NCBI GenBank assembly: GCA_021775275.1
Contig: JAJFIE010000194.1
Span: 1 to 5,817, forward strand
Length of the DNA: 5,817 nucleotides
Origin: Rhodospirillales bacterium
GTDB taxonomy: Bacteria; Pseudomonadota; Alphaproteobacteria; Rhodospirillales; Casp-alpha2
Direction: 5' to 3'
Part shown: positions 1-5,817 of the stretch, in pieces
Numbering within the stretch: position 1 is the first letter of the stretch
Layout: every line of letters starts with the position of its first letter
Position numbers and translations under genes: made by a program
Notes under the pieces: generated by a model
The model's input: only the letters and a program-made list of their open reading frames with translations
Told to the model about the DNA's origin: nothing
Databases searched by the model: none

Positions 1-1
1 C

Positions 2-523
2 TTCGTCAACCGGCCCAGTCAGGAAGACATGGTTGATGGTCTCAAATCCGCCGTCGCTCTGATGGTCAGTCTGGGCGAGTTCGATCTGTCCGACATTGCC
101 GAAACCCGGCATGCGCTTGAACTGGTCTGCGCCCGGTTAGCGGCAGAACGACGGACGGACGATGAGCTTGATCGCATGGCGGTGGAGATCGCGTTGCAAA
201 AAGATGAACGAATGAGCGATGAAGATTTCTGCGCCTCGGATGTGCGCTTCCACCGCGCCCTGGTCGATGCCTCACACAACCCGGTCCTGCAATTTCAGAT
301 GTTCACGGTGATCGAGGCGCTGCAACCGGTGGAAAACCTGGTGATCTTTCGGTTTAGAAAGCGTGACAAGATCATCAAACATCATGAAAAAATTCTCCGC
401 GCCATCAAATCCCAAGACTCGGCAAAGGCCGAGGTCGCCATCAACGAGCAGATGGCCTACCTGCGCGAGCGCTTCGCCCAGGCCCAGGAATGGCAAAGCG
501 AAAGCGACAAGCGGAAATCATGA
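2..523 (+). CDS. GntR/FadR-family transcriptional regulator, C-terminal FCD domain (5' end outside window)
   Basis: The reading frame is open from base 2, so the gene begins before the window; the ATG at 29 is internal. The first visible residues, FVNRP, look like the end of the winged-helix 'G-x-FV' turn of a GntR DNA-binding domain, and the rest is a nearly complete all-helical FCD domain. Recognisable parts are the ETRHALELVCARLAAERRT helix, the DVRFHRALVDASHNPVL block, HHEKILRAI and a final helix ending near 490. FCD regulators bind an organic-acid or similar ligand, often through a metal held by one Asp and three His. Here the Asp (239-241) and two His (251-253, 383-385) are present, but the last His position reads Gln (449-451). 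The effector and target genes cannot be told from this fragment. Such proteins usually repress a neighbouring catabolic operon, which would lie to the left. The family call is secure; the subfamily is not. Confidence 0.88.
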   Translation, partial: FVNRPSQEDMVDGLKSAVALMVSLGEFDLSDIAETRHALELVCARLAAERRTDDELDRMAVEIALQKDERMSDEDFCASDVRFHRALVDASHNPVLQFQMFTVIEALQPVENLVIFRFRKRDKIIKHHEKILRAIKSQDSAKAEVAINEQMAYLRERFAQAQEWQSESDKRKS

Positions 524-556
524 TGCATTGTTACGCGTTCTAGAAATAGCCTGCGC

Positions 557-585
557 TTTACGACTCCGTTAACACACAGTACAAC
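557..585 (+). promoter_or_regulatory. weak candidate promoter for the 692-2620 helicase gene
   Basis: TTTACG (557-562) and TACAAC (580-585) each match four of six consensus positions and are 17 bases apart. This would give a transcript start near 592 and a leader of about 100 bases. No better pair was seen in the 524-691 gap. Matches of this quality occur by chance, so this is only a candidate. Confidence 0.22.
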
Positions 586-607
586 ACCGCCAACATGAAT
601 TGATCTG

Positions 608-625
608 CCGCGCATATCGTCGCGG
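608..625 (+). other. small GC hairpin in the leader of the helicase gene
   Basis: CCGCG (608-612) pairs perfectly with CGCGG (621-625) around an 8-base loop. It is not followed by a T run, so it is not an intrinsic terminator. If the leader starts near 592, the hairpin lies at its 5' end, where it could stabilise the mRNA or be a target of the helicase itself. The pairing is seen directly; any function is inference. Confidence 0.3.
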
Positions 626-691
626 TGACGGGCGTTCTCTCAAATTTGATGCACAAATCACGTACTCCGCCCGCACTCTGAAAGAAAAACC

Positions 692-2620
692 ATGACAGAA
701 TTCGAAGGTGTCGTTCCGGCACTTGATCAGGCATTGAGCAAGCGTGACTACACCCAGTTGACGCCTGTGCAAACGTCGGTTCTCGCCCCTGAACTCAAGG
801 ACTCTGATTTGCTGGTTTCTGCCCAGACGGGATCGGGCAAGACCGTGGCCTTCGGTATGTCGCTGGCGCCCACGTTATTGGATGGCGCTGATCGTTTCGG
901 CCACACGCCCGCACCCTTAGGACTGGTCGTCGCCCCGACCCGGGAACTGGCGTTGCAGGTCAAACGCGAACTGCAATGGCTGTACGAGATGACCGGCGCG
1001 AGCATTGCCTCGTGCGTTGGTGGCATGGACATGCGCACCGAACGCCGAGACCTGGAACGTGGCGCGCACATCGTGGTTGGCACACCGGGACGCCTGTGCG
1101 ATCACATTAAGCGCAGATCGCTGGACATGACGCAACTCAAGGCCGTCGTGCTCGACGAAGCCGACGAAATGCTCGATTTAGGATTTCGCGACGAACTTGA
1201 ATCCATCCTTGATGCCGCGCCGACCGAGCGCCGGACCCTGATGTTTTCCGCCACCGTGCCGCGCGCCATTGCCATGCTTGCGAAACGCTATCAGCGCGAC
1301 GCCGTGCGGGTCACCACCACGGCGGAACAGTCGCAGCACGTGGATATCGAGTATCGCGCCCTGAGCGTCGCACAAAATGATCGGGAAAATGCCATCGTCA
1401 ACGTGCTTCGGTACTTTGATGCTAAAACCGCGCTGGTGTTTTGTGGCACCCGGGCCACGGTCAACCACATGACCAGCCGGTTCAATAATCGCGGATTCTC
1501 CGTGGTCGCGCTGTCGGGCGAATTGAGCCAGAACGAGCGCACCCACGCCCTGCAAGCCATGCGCGACGGACGGGCGCGGGTTTGCATTGCCACCGATGTA
1601 GCGGCGCGGGGTATCGATCTACCGGATCTGGAACTTGTCATCCACGCGGACATTCCAAAAAACCGCGAAACCCTGTTGCACAGGAGCGGTCGGACAGGAC
1701 GTGCCGGACGCAAGGGTGTGTGTGCGTTGATCGTACCCAACAACATGCGATCGCGTACCGAACGGCTGTTGAATTCCGCCAACATCCAGGCCACATGGGC
1801 CAAACCACCGTCTGCCGACGAGATCATGCGACGTGACCGCGAGCGCATCCTCACCGCTCCTTCCTTAAGTGAGCCATTAAGCGAATTCGAACAGACCTTC
1901 GCCGAGGAGATTCTTTCCCGCTATAGCCCCGAGCAGGTTGCCGCCGCGTTCGTGCGACAGGCACTTGCAGAACAGACCGCGCCGGAGGAGTTGCTCGACG
2001 TTAGCTCCTTTGATTCCAAGGAACCCCGGGACTACAGCGAGCGCAAGGGCCGTAAGGAAAAGCGACGCGATGACTTCACCGGCGGCGTATGGTTTTCTCT
2101 TTCGGTGGGGCGGGACAAGAGCGCCGAGCCACGCTGGATATTACCCATGCTGTGCCGCTGGGGTCAGGTCAGTAAAGGCGATATCGGCGCAATCAAGATT
2201 TACCAGAACGAATCCCACGTGGAACTGGCGCCTGGTTGTGTGGAACAGTTTCTCAAAGCCATTGGACCCAGCCGCACGGTGGAGAAGACCATCATCGTGA
2301 CGCGACTGGAGGGTGTCCCGAAAACACCCCGGGAAGCGCCGCACGACGAAACGGCCAGGCCCGCCTCGCGGCCTAAATTGGGCAAGAAGCGTAAATTCGT
2401 GAAAGAAGCCGCAGAATTTGACAGGGGCGAGAAACCCCATAAGGAAAAGCCATGGAATGTGGCGGCAAAGAAGCCCAAACGCAAGAAGAAGCCCCATAAA
2501 TCCAAGTTTGCTGTTAAATCTGCCGAAAAATCCAGCAAGACCACCGCGAAAGAACGAAGGCCGGAGCAACCTGGCTCCAGCCCCCTGATGCGGAAAAAAC
2601 CGCGAAAGAAACCCGAATAG
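692..2620 (+). CDS. DEAD-box ATP-dependent RNA helicase with DbpA-type RNA-binding domain and lysine-rich tail
   Basis: This is an ATP-driven RNA unwinding/remodelling enzyme of the cytoplasm, likely acting on ribosomal RNA or structured mRNA. The complete helicase core is visible: Q motif around Q27, motif I AQTGSGKT (44-51), Ia PTRELA (82-87), Ib TPGR (131-134), II DEAD (155-158), III SAT (186-188), V ATDVAARGID (300-309) and VI HRSGRTGRAG (330-339). After a charged linker, about 466-540 (VWFSLSVGRD... to ...VEKTIIV) resembles the DbpA RNA-binding domain found in DbpA and DeaD/CsdA. Residues about 541-642 form a Lys/Arg-rich, probably disordered tail. At 642 residues it is close to DeaD in length and longer than E. 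coli DbpA. The ATG at 692 is the only plausible start: the frame is closed by TGA at 647-649, and a weak purine-rich GAAAGAAA precedes it. No key motif residue is missing. Whether it has DbpA-like 23S rRNA specificity or a DeaD-like broad role is undecided, so no symbol is given. Confidence 0.96.
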   Translation: MTEFEGVVPALDQALSKRDYTQLTPVQTSVLAPELKDSDLLVSAQTGSGKTVAFGMSLAPTLLDGADRFGHTPAPLGLVVAPTRELALQVKRELQWLYEMTGASIASCVGGMDMRTERRDLERGAHIVVGTPGRLCDHIKRRSLDMTQLKAVVLDEADEMLDLGFRDELESILDAAPTERRTLMFSATVPRAIAMLAKRYQRDAVRVTTTAEQSQHVDIEYRALSVAQNDRENAIVNVLRYFDAKTALVFCGTRATVNHMTSRFNNRGFSVVALSGELSQNERTHALQAMRDGRARVCIATDVAARGIDLPDLELVIHADIPKNRETLLHRSGRTGRAGRKGVCALIVPNNMRSRTERLLNSANIQATWAKPPSADEIMRRDRERILTAPSLSEPLSEFEQTFAEEILSRYSPEQVAAAFVRQALAEQTAPEELLDVSSFDSKEPRDYSERKGRKEKRRDDFTGGVWFSLSVGRDKSAEPRWILPMLCRWGQVSKGDIGAIKIYQNESHVELAPGCVEQFLKAIGPSRTVEKTIIVTRLEGVPKTPREAPHDETARPASRPKLGKKRKFVKEAAEFDRGEKPHKEKPWNVAAKKPKRKKKPHKSKFAVKSAEKSSKTTAKERRPEQPGSSPLMRKKPRKKPE

Positions 2621-2645
2621 AAATAATTCGGCGTCAATCCGCCGA
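2619..2645 (-). terminator. probable intrinsic terminator of the rhlE/small-protein unit
   Basis: Six-base arms TCGGCG (2628-2633) and CGCCGA (2640-2645) pair perfectly around a 6-base loop. Read on the - strand, the hairpin is followed by ATTATTTCTATT, eight T in twelve, which suits termination of leftward transcription. On the + strand no T run follows the hairpin, so it would serve the rightward helicase gene less well. The stem is short and the T run interrupted, so efficiency is uncertain. The TGA stop of the small gene lies in the loop. Confidence 0.5.
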
Positions 2646-2804
2646 TGTGTCAGGAACTTCCGTCTCATCAGGAGAGGACGTGACACCCTCCCCCCTCTTT
2701 TCGGCAGCCTTCGCCTGTTTTGCAGCGAGGCGTTCAGCTTTTTTGGCAGCCTTCTGACGATCCCGCTCGAAGCGATCGAACTGATAATTTGGTTTTCTAG
2801 CCAT
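2634..2804 (-). CDS. 56-residue basic, alanine/lysine-rich conserved small protein
   Basis: The frame runs from ATG at 2804 to TGA at 2634 and gives 56 residues. It starts MARKPNYQFDRFERDRQ, continues as an Ala/Lys/Arg/Glu-rich helix-forming stretch (AAKKAERLAAKQAKAAEKR, about residues 19-37), and ends in an acidic Ser/Asp/Glu/Thr tail. A clear Shine-Dalgarno, AAAGGA (2811-2816 on the - strand), lies 6 bases before the ATG. The gene starts 27 bases after the stop of the rhlE-type helicase on the same strand, so the two are probably cotranscribed. I recall short proteobacterial proteins opening with a similar (A/K)KPNYxFxxR motif, all of unknown function; this was not checked by search. The positive N-terminal half and acidic tail suggest an RNA- or ribosome-associated helper, possibly of the helicase, but that is inference. 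There is no signal peptide, membrane segment or cysteine. It is likely a real gene given the RBS, composition and terminator fit. Confidence 0.8.
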   Translation of the reverse strand: MARKPNYQFDRFERDRQKAAKKAERLAAKQAKAAEKRGEGVTSSPDETEVPDTSAD

Positions 2805-2831
2805 GGGTGATCCTTTCGGCGTAAGGGCGTT

Positions 2832-4115
2832 TTATGCAGCTTTTCTGGCGTTATTGCGCTTCCACTGCGGCTTTCGATTGCGGTTATTGCCGCCCTTCCT
2901 GGGCGAATTCGCCCCATTGCGACCGTCCTGCTTTTTACGGGTGGTTCCCGGATCGCTGGCGATCACCGGACAATGAAAGGAGTGATCTTCAAACACCGGG
3001 ACACTTTGGCGAATAGTCTTTTCAATATCGCGCAAGTAGGCTTTTTCCTCGATATCACAAAATGAAATCGCGGTGCCGACGGCGCCCGCCCGGCCGGTAC
3101 GGCCGATCCGGTGGACATAACTGTCTGGCTCATTAGGCAGATCGAAGTTGATAACGTGCGTGACGCCATCAACGTCAATGCCGCGGGCTGCAATATCGGT
3201 CGCCACCAGGACGCGCATGCGTCCGGAGCTAAATCCCTTGATCGCGCGTTCGCGGTGGTTCTGGCTCTTGTTGCCATGAATGACACCAGCCTGTACACCA
3301 CCGCGCTCGAGATGGCGGGCAACGGCGTCGGCGCCATGTTTGGTCCGCGTGAAGACCAGCACCCGGCCAATGTCGTCACCGTTAAGAAGCTCGGCCAGCA
3401 GGGCGCGTTTCTTGGCCTTGGGCACGAACAGGACGCGCTGGTCAATCCGTTCCACCGTCGTCGCGACTGGCGCCACTTCAACCGTGATCGGATCATTGAG
3501 CAAGCTCTCGGCCAGCCCGCGAACGGTATTGGCCATGGTCGCAGAGAACATGGCGGTCTGGCGCTGTTTTGGCAGCGCCGCAGTAATACGCCGAACGTCC
3601 GGCGCAAAACCCATATCCAGCATCCGATCCGCTTCGTCGAGGATGTAGGTTTCCACCCAGTCCAGACGGACGAAGTTCTGGTTCATCAGATCAAGCAAAC
3701 GGCCCGGTGTCGCCACCAGGATATCGACGCCACGGGCCATGGCCGTGATCTGCCCGCGGATAGACACGCCGCCATAGACCACGGCGCTGCGCAGTCCCAT
3801 ATGTCGGCTGTAGGTTTTGATGCAGGCATAGATTTGCCCGGCCAACTCGCGGGTCGGCGCCAGGATCAAGGCCCGTGCCGCCCGTTTGGGTGCACGGCCA
3901 TCTTCCCGGCCGCCGGATTTGGATAAACGGTGTAGTAACGGCAAGGCAAAAGCCGCCGTCTTACCTGTTCCGGTCTGGGCGATGCCCATAAGGTCCTGGC
4001 CTTCCAGCAAATAGGGAATGGCCTGGGCCTGAATCGGCGTAGGTGTGTCGTATCCCTCTTCGGCAATGGCGCGAAGCAGGGGCTGGGCCAAATCGAGGCC
4101 CGTAAAATTAGTCAT
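2832..4115 (-). CDS. rhlE: RhlE-type DEAD-box ATP-dependent RNA helicase
   Basis: This is an RNA helicase of the RhlE group, which in studied bacteria acts in ribosome maturation, RNA turnover and growth in the cold. Counting from the ATG at 4115 (427 residues), the core is complete: F4 and Q29 of the Q motif, AQTGTGKT (46-53), PTRELA (87-92), TPGR (136-139), DEAD (160-163), SAT (191-193), ATDIAARGID (305-314) and HRIGRTGRAG (335-344). After about residue 390 the protein is a short Asn/Arg/Lys-rich tail, typical of RhlE and unlike the DbpA-domain helicase at 692-2620. The frame can be extended to a GTG at 4133, but no ribosome binding site precedes that codon. The ATG at 4115 has AAAGAG upstream and gives the usual N-terminus MTNFTGLDL, so I prefer it. 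The 56-residue gene follows 27 bases downstream. A candidate promoter lies at 4306-4334, leaving a leader of about 180 bases. The RhlE assignment is by overall pattern; alphaproteobacteria often carry several such paralogues. Confidence 0.95.
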   Translation of the reverse strand: MTNFTGLDLAQPLLRAIAEEGYDTPTPIQAQAIPYLLEGQDLMGIAQTGTGKTAAFALPLLHRLSKSGGREDGRAPKRAARALILAPTRELAGQIYACIKTYSRHMGLRSAVVYGGVSIRGQITAMARGVDILVATPGRLLDLMNQNFVRLDWVETYILDEADRMLDMGFAPDVRRITAALPKQRQTAMFSATMANTVRGLAESLLNDPITVEVAPVATTVERIDQRVLFVPKAKKRALLAELLNGDDIGRVLVFTRTKHGADAVARHLERGGVQAGVIHGNKSQNHRERAIKGFSSGRMRVLVATDIAARGIDVDGVTHVINFDLPNEPDSYVHRIGRTGRAGAVGTAISFCDIEEKAYLRDIEKTIRQSVPVFEDHSFHCPVIASDPGTTRKKQDGRNGANSPRKGGNNRNRKPQWKRNNARKAA

Positions 4116-4119
4116 GTTG

Positions 4120-4170
4120 TCAGTCTCTTTCACTTAACATAAAAAGGTCGAACGAATAGCCGGGCATCAT
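4120..4170 (-). other. possible 16-codon upstream ORF in the rhlE leader
   Basis: Two tandem ATG codons (4170-4165) open a frame MMPGYSFDLFMLSERD that ends at TGA 4122-4120, four bases before the preferred rhlE ATG. The tandem ATGs lie in and beside the loop of a perfect inverted repeat (arms CGGGC/GCCCG, 4161-4175). The upstream GGTGGTG is only a weak ribosome binding site. It could be translated and coupled to rhlE, or be chance; at 16 codons the sequence alone cannot decide. Confidence 0.22.
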
Positions 4171-4235
4171 GCCCGCACCACCGACGGCGGCCCAAATAAT
4201 AGGTCCTGCCCGTCTGACGAAACGCCCTAAAATGT

Positions 4236-4263
4236 CGGAAAGAAAGAAGGCTGGTTTGCCAGC
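4236..4263 (-). promoter_or_regulatory. attenuator-like hairpin in the rhlE leader
   Basis: On the - strand, GCTGG (4263-4259) pairs with CCAGC (4254-4250) around a CAAA loop, and is followed at once by a pyrimidine run (CTTCTTTCTTTCC). The layout resembles a weak intrinsic terminator about 40-50 bases after the predicted rhlE transcript start. With only five stem pairs and C-interrupted T, it may instead simply end read-through from purD/DUF1244 or do nothing. Confidence 0.28.
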
Positions 4264-4305
4264 AAGCGATCGAAAACTCGACGCGATGGGAGTGTCGCTG
4301 GCGGC

Positions 4306-4334
4306 AAGTAGCCCGTTTAAAGCTGAAATGTCAA
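4306..4334 (-). promoter_or_regulatory. candidate housekeeping promoter for rhlE and the small protein
   Basis: On the - strand, a perfect TTGACA (4334-4329) is followed after 17 bases by CTACTT (4311-4306). The GCTA just before and within the -10 box resembles the form described for alphaproteobacterial housekeeping promoters, although the rest of the -10 is poor. Transcription would start near 4299 and give a leader of about 180 bases before the ATG at 4115. The location, in the only sizeable gap between the DUF1244 gene and rhlE, supports it. Confidence 0.5.
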
Positions 4335-4339
4335 CAGGT

Positions 4340-4354
4340 TTGTGCGATGCACAA
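4340..4354. repeat. perfect inverted repeat beside the rhlE -35 box
   Basis: TTGTGC and GCACAA are exact inverted 6-base arms around GAT. The element ends 5 bases upstream of the candidate -35 box, a position typical of an activator or repressor site. It is also downstream of the DUF1244 stop, but no T run follows it on the - strand, so it is a poor terminator. No binding protein is recognised. Confidence 0.35.
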
Positions 4355-4379
4355 TTGCTATGCGCCAGGTTGCCGCCGG

Positions 4380-4697
4380 TTAATTGTGCCCGCTGATCTC
4401 CGCATGGAGCGGTTTGGTTTCCTCGAACCGTTGCATCTGTTCCTCGCTTGCCGGGGTCTGGTGGTTGGTTTTCCAGTCTGCGTAAGGCATGCCGTAGATG
4501 ATTTCCAGCGCCTCGTCCTTACTGACATCCACACCACGCTCCGCCGCCGCAGCGAGATACCACTTGGACAGACAGTTACGACAGAAACCGGCCAGATTCA
4601 TAACATCAATATTCTGCACATCCGTGCGTTTCTGAAAATGCTTCACCAGCCCACGAAAGGCCGCGGCCTCCAGTTCCGTGCGTGTCTGATCGTCCAT
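4380..4697 (-). CDS. DUF1244 family protein (SMc04008-like)
   Basis: This 105-residue cytoplasmic protein has the hallmarks of DUF1244: an N-terminal helix with AFRGLVKHFQKRTDVQNIDVMNLAGFCRNCLSKWY (about residues 13-47) and, later, EIIYGMPYADWK (65-76). The family is widespread in proteobacteria and has a solved structure from Sinorhizobium, but I know of no established function. A CxxC pair (C39 and C42) in the most conserved segment could bind metal or be redox active; this is inference. Residues about 77-105 form a polar, probably flexible tail. The ATG at 4697 is well supported by GGAGG (4711-4707) 9 bases upstream. The gene starts 46 bases after the purD stop on the same strand with no terminator between, so it is probably cotranscribed with purD. 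No signal peptide or membrane segment is seen. Confidence 0.9.
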   Translation of the reverse strand: MDDQTRTELEAAAFRGLVKHFQKRTDVQNIDVMNLAGFCRNCLSKWYLAAAAERGVDVSKDEALEIIYGMPYADWKTNHQTPASEEQMQRFEETKPLHAEISGHN

Positions 4698-4743
4698 TCT
4701 GCTAATCCTCCAATCGCTGTCTATCTACTGTATGCCGGGATCA
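4698..4743 (-). promoter_or_regulatory. purD-DUF1244 spacer with strong ribosome binding site
   Basis: This 46-base spacer contains GGAGG at 4711-4707, 9 bases before the DUF1244 ATG. This is the best Shine-Dalgarno in the window and it fixes that start. I see no hairpin with a T run and no clear promoter, which fits a shared transcript with purD. Confidence 0.6.
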
Positions 4744-5817
4744 TTAACGATCCACTGCCCGCCACCCGATGTCTGAGCGGCAGAACCCATCCGGCCAGTC
4801 GATATGATCCACAGCCTCATAGGCGCGTTGCTGCGCTTCTTTCACCGTAGACGCCATGGCGGCGACCCCGAGCACGCGTCCACCGCTGGCCGTCAGTTGG
4901 CCGTTCTCCCGTGCCGTGCCCGCATGGAACACCATCGCGCCCTTTACCTTCTCGGCCCCATCGATGCCCTGAATGACGCTACCTTTCTCGTAATGATCGG
5001 GGTAGCCATTGGCAGCCATGACCACCAGCAGGGCGGCGTCTCTACGCCATTTCAGCGAGATTTCATCGAGGCGGCCTTCGGCACAGGCGAGCAGGGCTTC
5101 GAGGAAATCGGACTTGAGCCGCATCAACATGGGCTGGCATTCCGGATCACCAAAGCGCACGTTGTATTCAATCAGCTTCGGCCCCTCCGCCGTGATCATC
5201 AACCCGGCAAACAGCACTCCCTTAAAAGGCCGCTCTTCTGCGGCCATGCCCTTAACCGTGGGTTCAATGATATCCGTCATAATCCGCTTGGCCATTTTAG
5301 CATCCACCACGGGGGCGGGCGTATAGGCCCCCATGCCACCGGTGTTGGGGCCTTCATCGCCATCGAAAGCGGCTTTGTGGTCCTGGGCGGAAACCAGTGG
5401 CAGAGCGTGTTTGCCATCCACGAGCGCGAAGAAGCTGACCTCCTCGCCCTCCATAAGCTCCTCAATCACCACTTCCGCTCCGGCCTCTTCACCAAAGGCC
5501 TGTTCGGTCATGATGTGGTCGATGGCGGCGTGGGCTTCGTTCTCATTACGGCAGATAATCACGCCCTTGCCGGCGGCCAGTCCATCGGCTTTGACCACCA
5601 ATGGCGCCCCGTGAATATGGATGAATTCCTTGGCGGCATCCGGTTCATTGAAACGGCGATAGGTCGCCGTGGGAATGCCAAAGCGGGCGCACATATCCTT
5701 CATAAAGCCCTTGGAGCCTTCCAGAATGGCGGCCCTGGCTGTCGGACCGAAGGCTTTTATACCAGCTTCCTCCAGCCTGTCCACGAGTCCATCCACCAGA
5801 GGCGCTTCCGGGCCAAC
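4744..5817 (-). CDS. purD: phosphoribosylamine-glycine ligase (GAR synthetase), N-terminus outside window
   Basis: PurD joins 5-phosphoribosylamine and glycine using ATP to make GAR, the second step of de novo purine synthesis, in the cytosol. The visible 357 residues begin at the window edge with [25 protein letters not shown], the end of the N-terminal domain. The frame stays open to base 5817, so the GTG at 5796 is an internal Val and not the start. In visible-fragment numbering, the ATP-grasp region shows [11 protein letters not shown] (76-86), [12 protein letters not shown] (about 152-163) and the metal/ATP-binding [10 protein letters not shown] (217-226). The C-terminal domain follows, with the [10 protein letters not shown] segment and the typical RSDIGWRA end. 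Against a usual length of about 420-430 residues, roughly 65-75 N-terminal residues are missing, including the glycine-rich GSGGREHA region. Nothing suggests inactivation. The DUF1244 gene follows 46 bases downstream. Upstream control is not visible. Confidence 0.97.
   Translation of the reverse strand, partial: VGPEAPLVDGLVDRLEEAGIKAFGPTARAAILEGSKGFMKDMCARFGIPTATYRRFNEPDAAKEFIHIHGAPLVVKADGLAAGKGVIICRNENEAHAAIDHIMTEQAFGEEAGAEVVIEELMEGEEVSFFALVDGKHALPLVSAQDHKAAFDGDEGPNTGGMGAYTPAPVVDAKMAKRIMTDIIEPTVKGMAAEERPFKGVLFAGLMITAEGPKLIEYNVRFGDPECQPMLMRLKSDFLEALLACAEGRLDEISLKWRRDAALLVVMAANGYPDHYEKGSVIQGIDGAEKVKGAMVFHAGTARENGQLTASGGRVLGVAAMASTVKEAQQRAYEAVDHIDWPDGFCRSDIGWRAVDR

Noticed and set aside
644..658. 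Imperfect repeat ATTTG-ATGCA-CAAAT sharing the 9-mer GATGCACAA with the repeat at 4346-4354, both upstream of helicase genes
   Set aside because: Only nine bases match and the left arm of the 4340-4354 palindrome is absent here. A 9-mer shared between two gaps of this size is not unlikely by chance, so a common operator is not supported.
1291..1854. 187-codon - strand frame
   Set aside because: It is antisense to helicase motifs IV-VI of the + strand gene, with no ribosome binding site or recognised domain.
2141..2917. 258-codon - strand frame across the helicase tail
   Set aside because: It is antisense to the well-supported helicase tail, in a different frame from the 56-residue gene it also spans, and has no family resemblance.
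3111..3926. 271-codon + strand frame
   Set aside because: It lies wholly antisense to the RhlE core motifs and has the composition expected of a shadow frame in GC-rich coding DNA.
692..4115. Defence or mobile system built on the two helicases
   Set aside because: Both are standard housekeeping DEAD-box RNA helicases with no nuclease, methylase, transposase or phage partner nearby, and codon use matches the neighbours by eye.
4116..4133. GTG at 4133 as the rhlE start, adding six residues
   Set aside because: No Shine-Dalgarno precedes it, and the extra residues are not typical. The ATG at 4115 gives the usual RhlE N-terminus and has AAAGAG upstream.
4169..4396. 75-codon + strand ORF between rhlE and the DUF1244 gene
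   Set aside because: It has no ribosome binding site, no recognisable motif and mixed third-position bases unlike its neighbours. It runs over the candidate rhlE promoter, starts in a palindrome and overlaps the end of the DUF1244 gene.
5794..5796. GTG at 5796 as the purD start
   Set aside because: The frame continues to the window edge with VGPEAPL, a conserved internal PurD segment, so the true start lies outside.

Overview
The window looks like an ordinary chromosomal stretch from an alphaproteobacterium, possibly a Rhodospirillales-like marine or freshwater lineage. This rests on the DUF1244 protein, the style of the two DEAD-box helicases, a short MARKPNY-type protein and moderately GC-rich codon use. 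The order-level guess is inference from remembered families and was not tested by any search. I see no insertion sequence, phage gene, CRISPR array, tRNA or rRNA, and no clear sign of horizontal transfer.

Layout from left to right. (1) Positions 2-523, + strand: the C-terminal part of a GntR/FadR-type transcriptional regulator (FCD effector domain), cut by the left window edge. (2) 524-691: a 168-base gap with a weak candidate promoter and a small hairpin ahead of the next gene. (3) 692-2620, + strand: a 642-residue DEAD-box RNA helicase with a DbpA-type RNA-binding domain and a long lysine-rich tail. (4) 2634-2804, - strand: a 56-residue basic protein, easily missed because of its size. It sits 13 bases tail-to-tail from the helicase and shares a transcription unit with the gene upstream of it. 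(5) 2832-4115, - strand: a second DEAD-box helicase of the RhlE type. (6) 4116-4379: a 264-base leader/intergenic region with a good candidate promoter, an inverted repeat next to its -35 box, an attenuator-like hairpin and a possible 16-codon upstream ORF. (7) 4380-4697, - strand: a DUF1244 protein with a strong ribosome binding site. (8) 4744-5817, - strand: purD, missing its N-terminus beyond the right window edge.

Functionally, purD catalyses an early step of de novo purine synthesis and probably shares a transcript with the DUF1244 gene. The two helicases most likely remodel RNA in ribosome assembly, mRNA turnover or cold adaptation. They face each other tail-to-tail, so they are not one operon. 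The most interesting material is fine-scale: the small protein paired with rhlE, a stop codon placed in the loop of a probable terminator, the complex rhlE leader, and a substituted metal ligand in the FCD regulator. I do not see evidence for a new multi-gene system.
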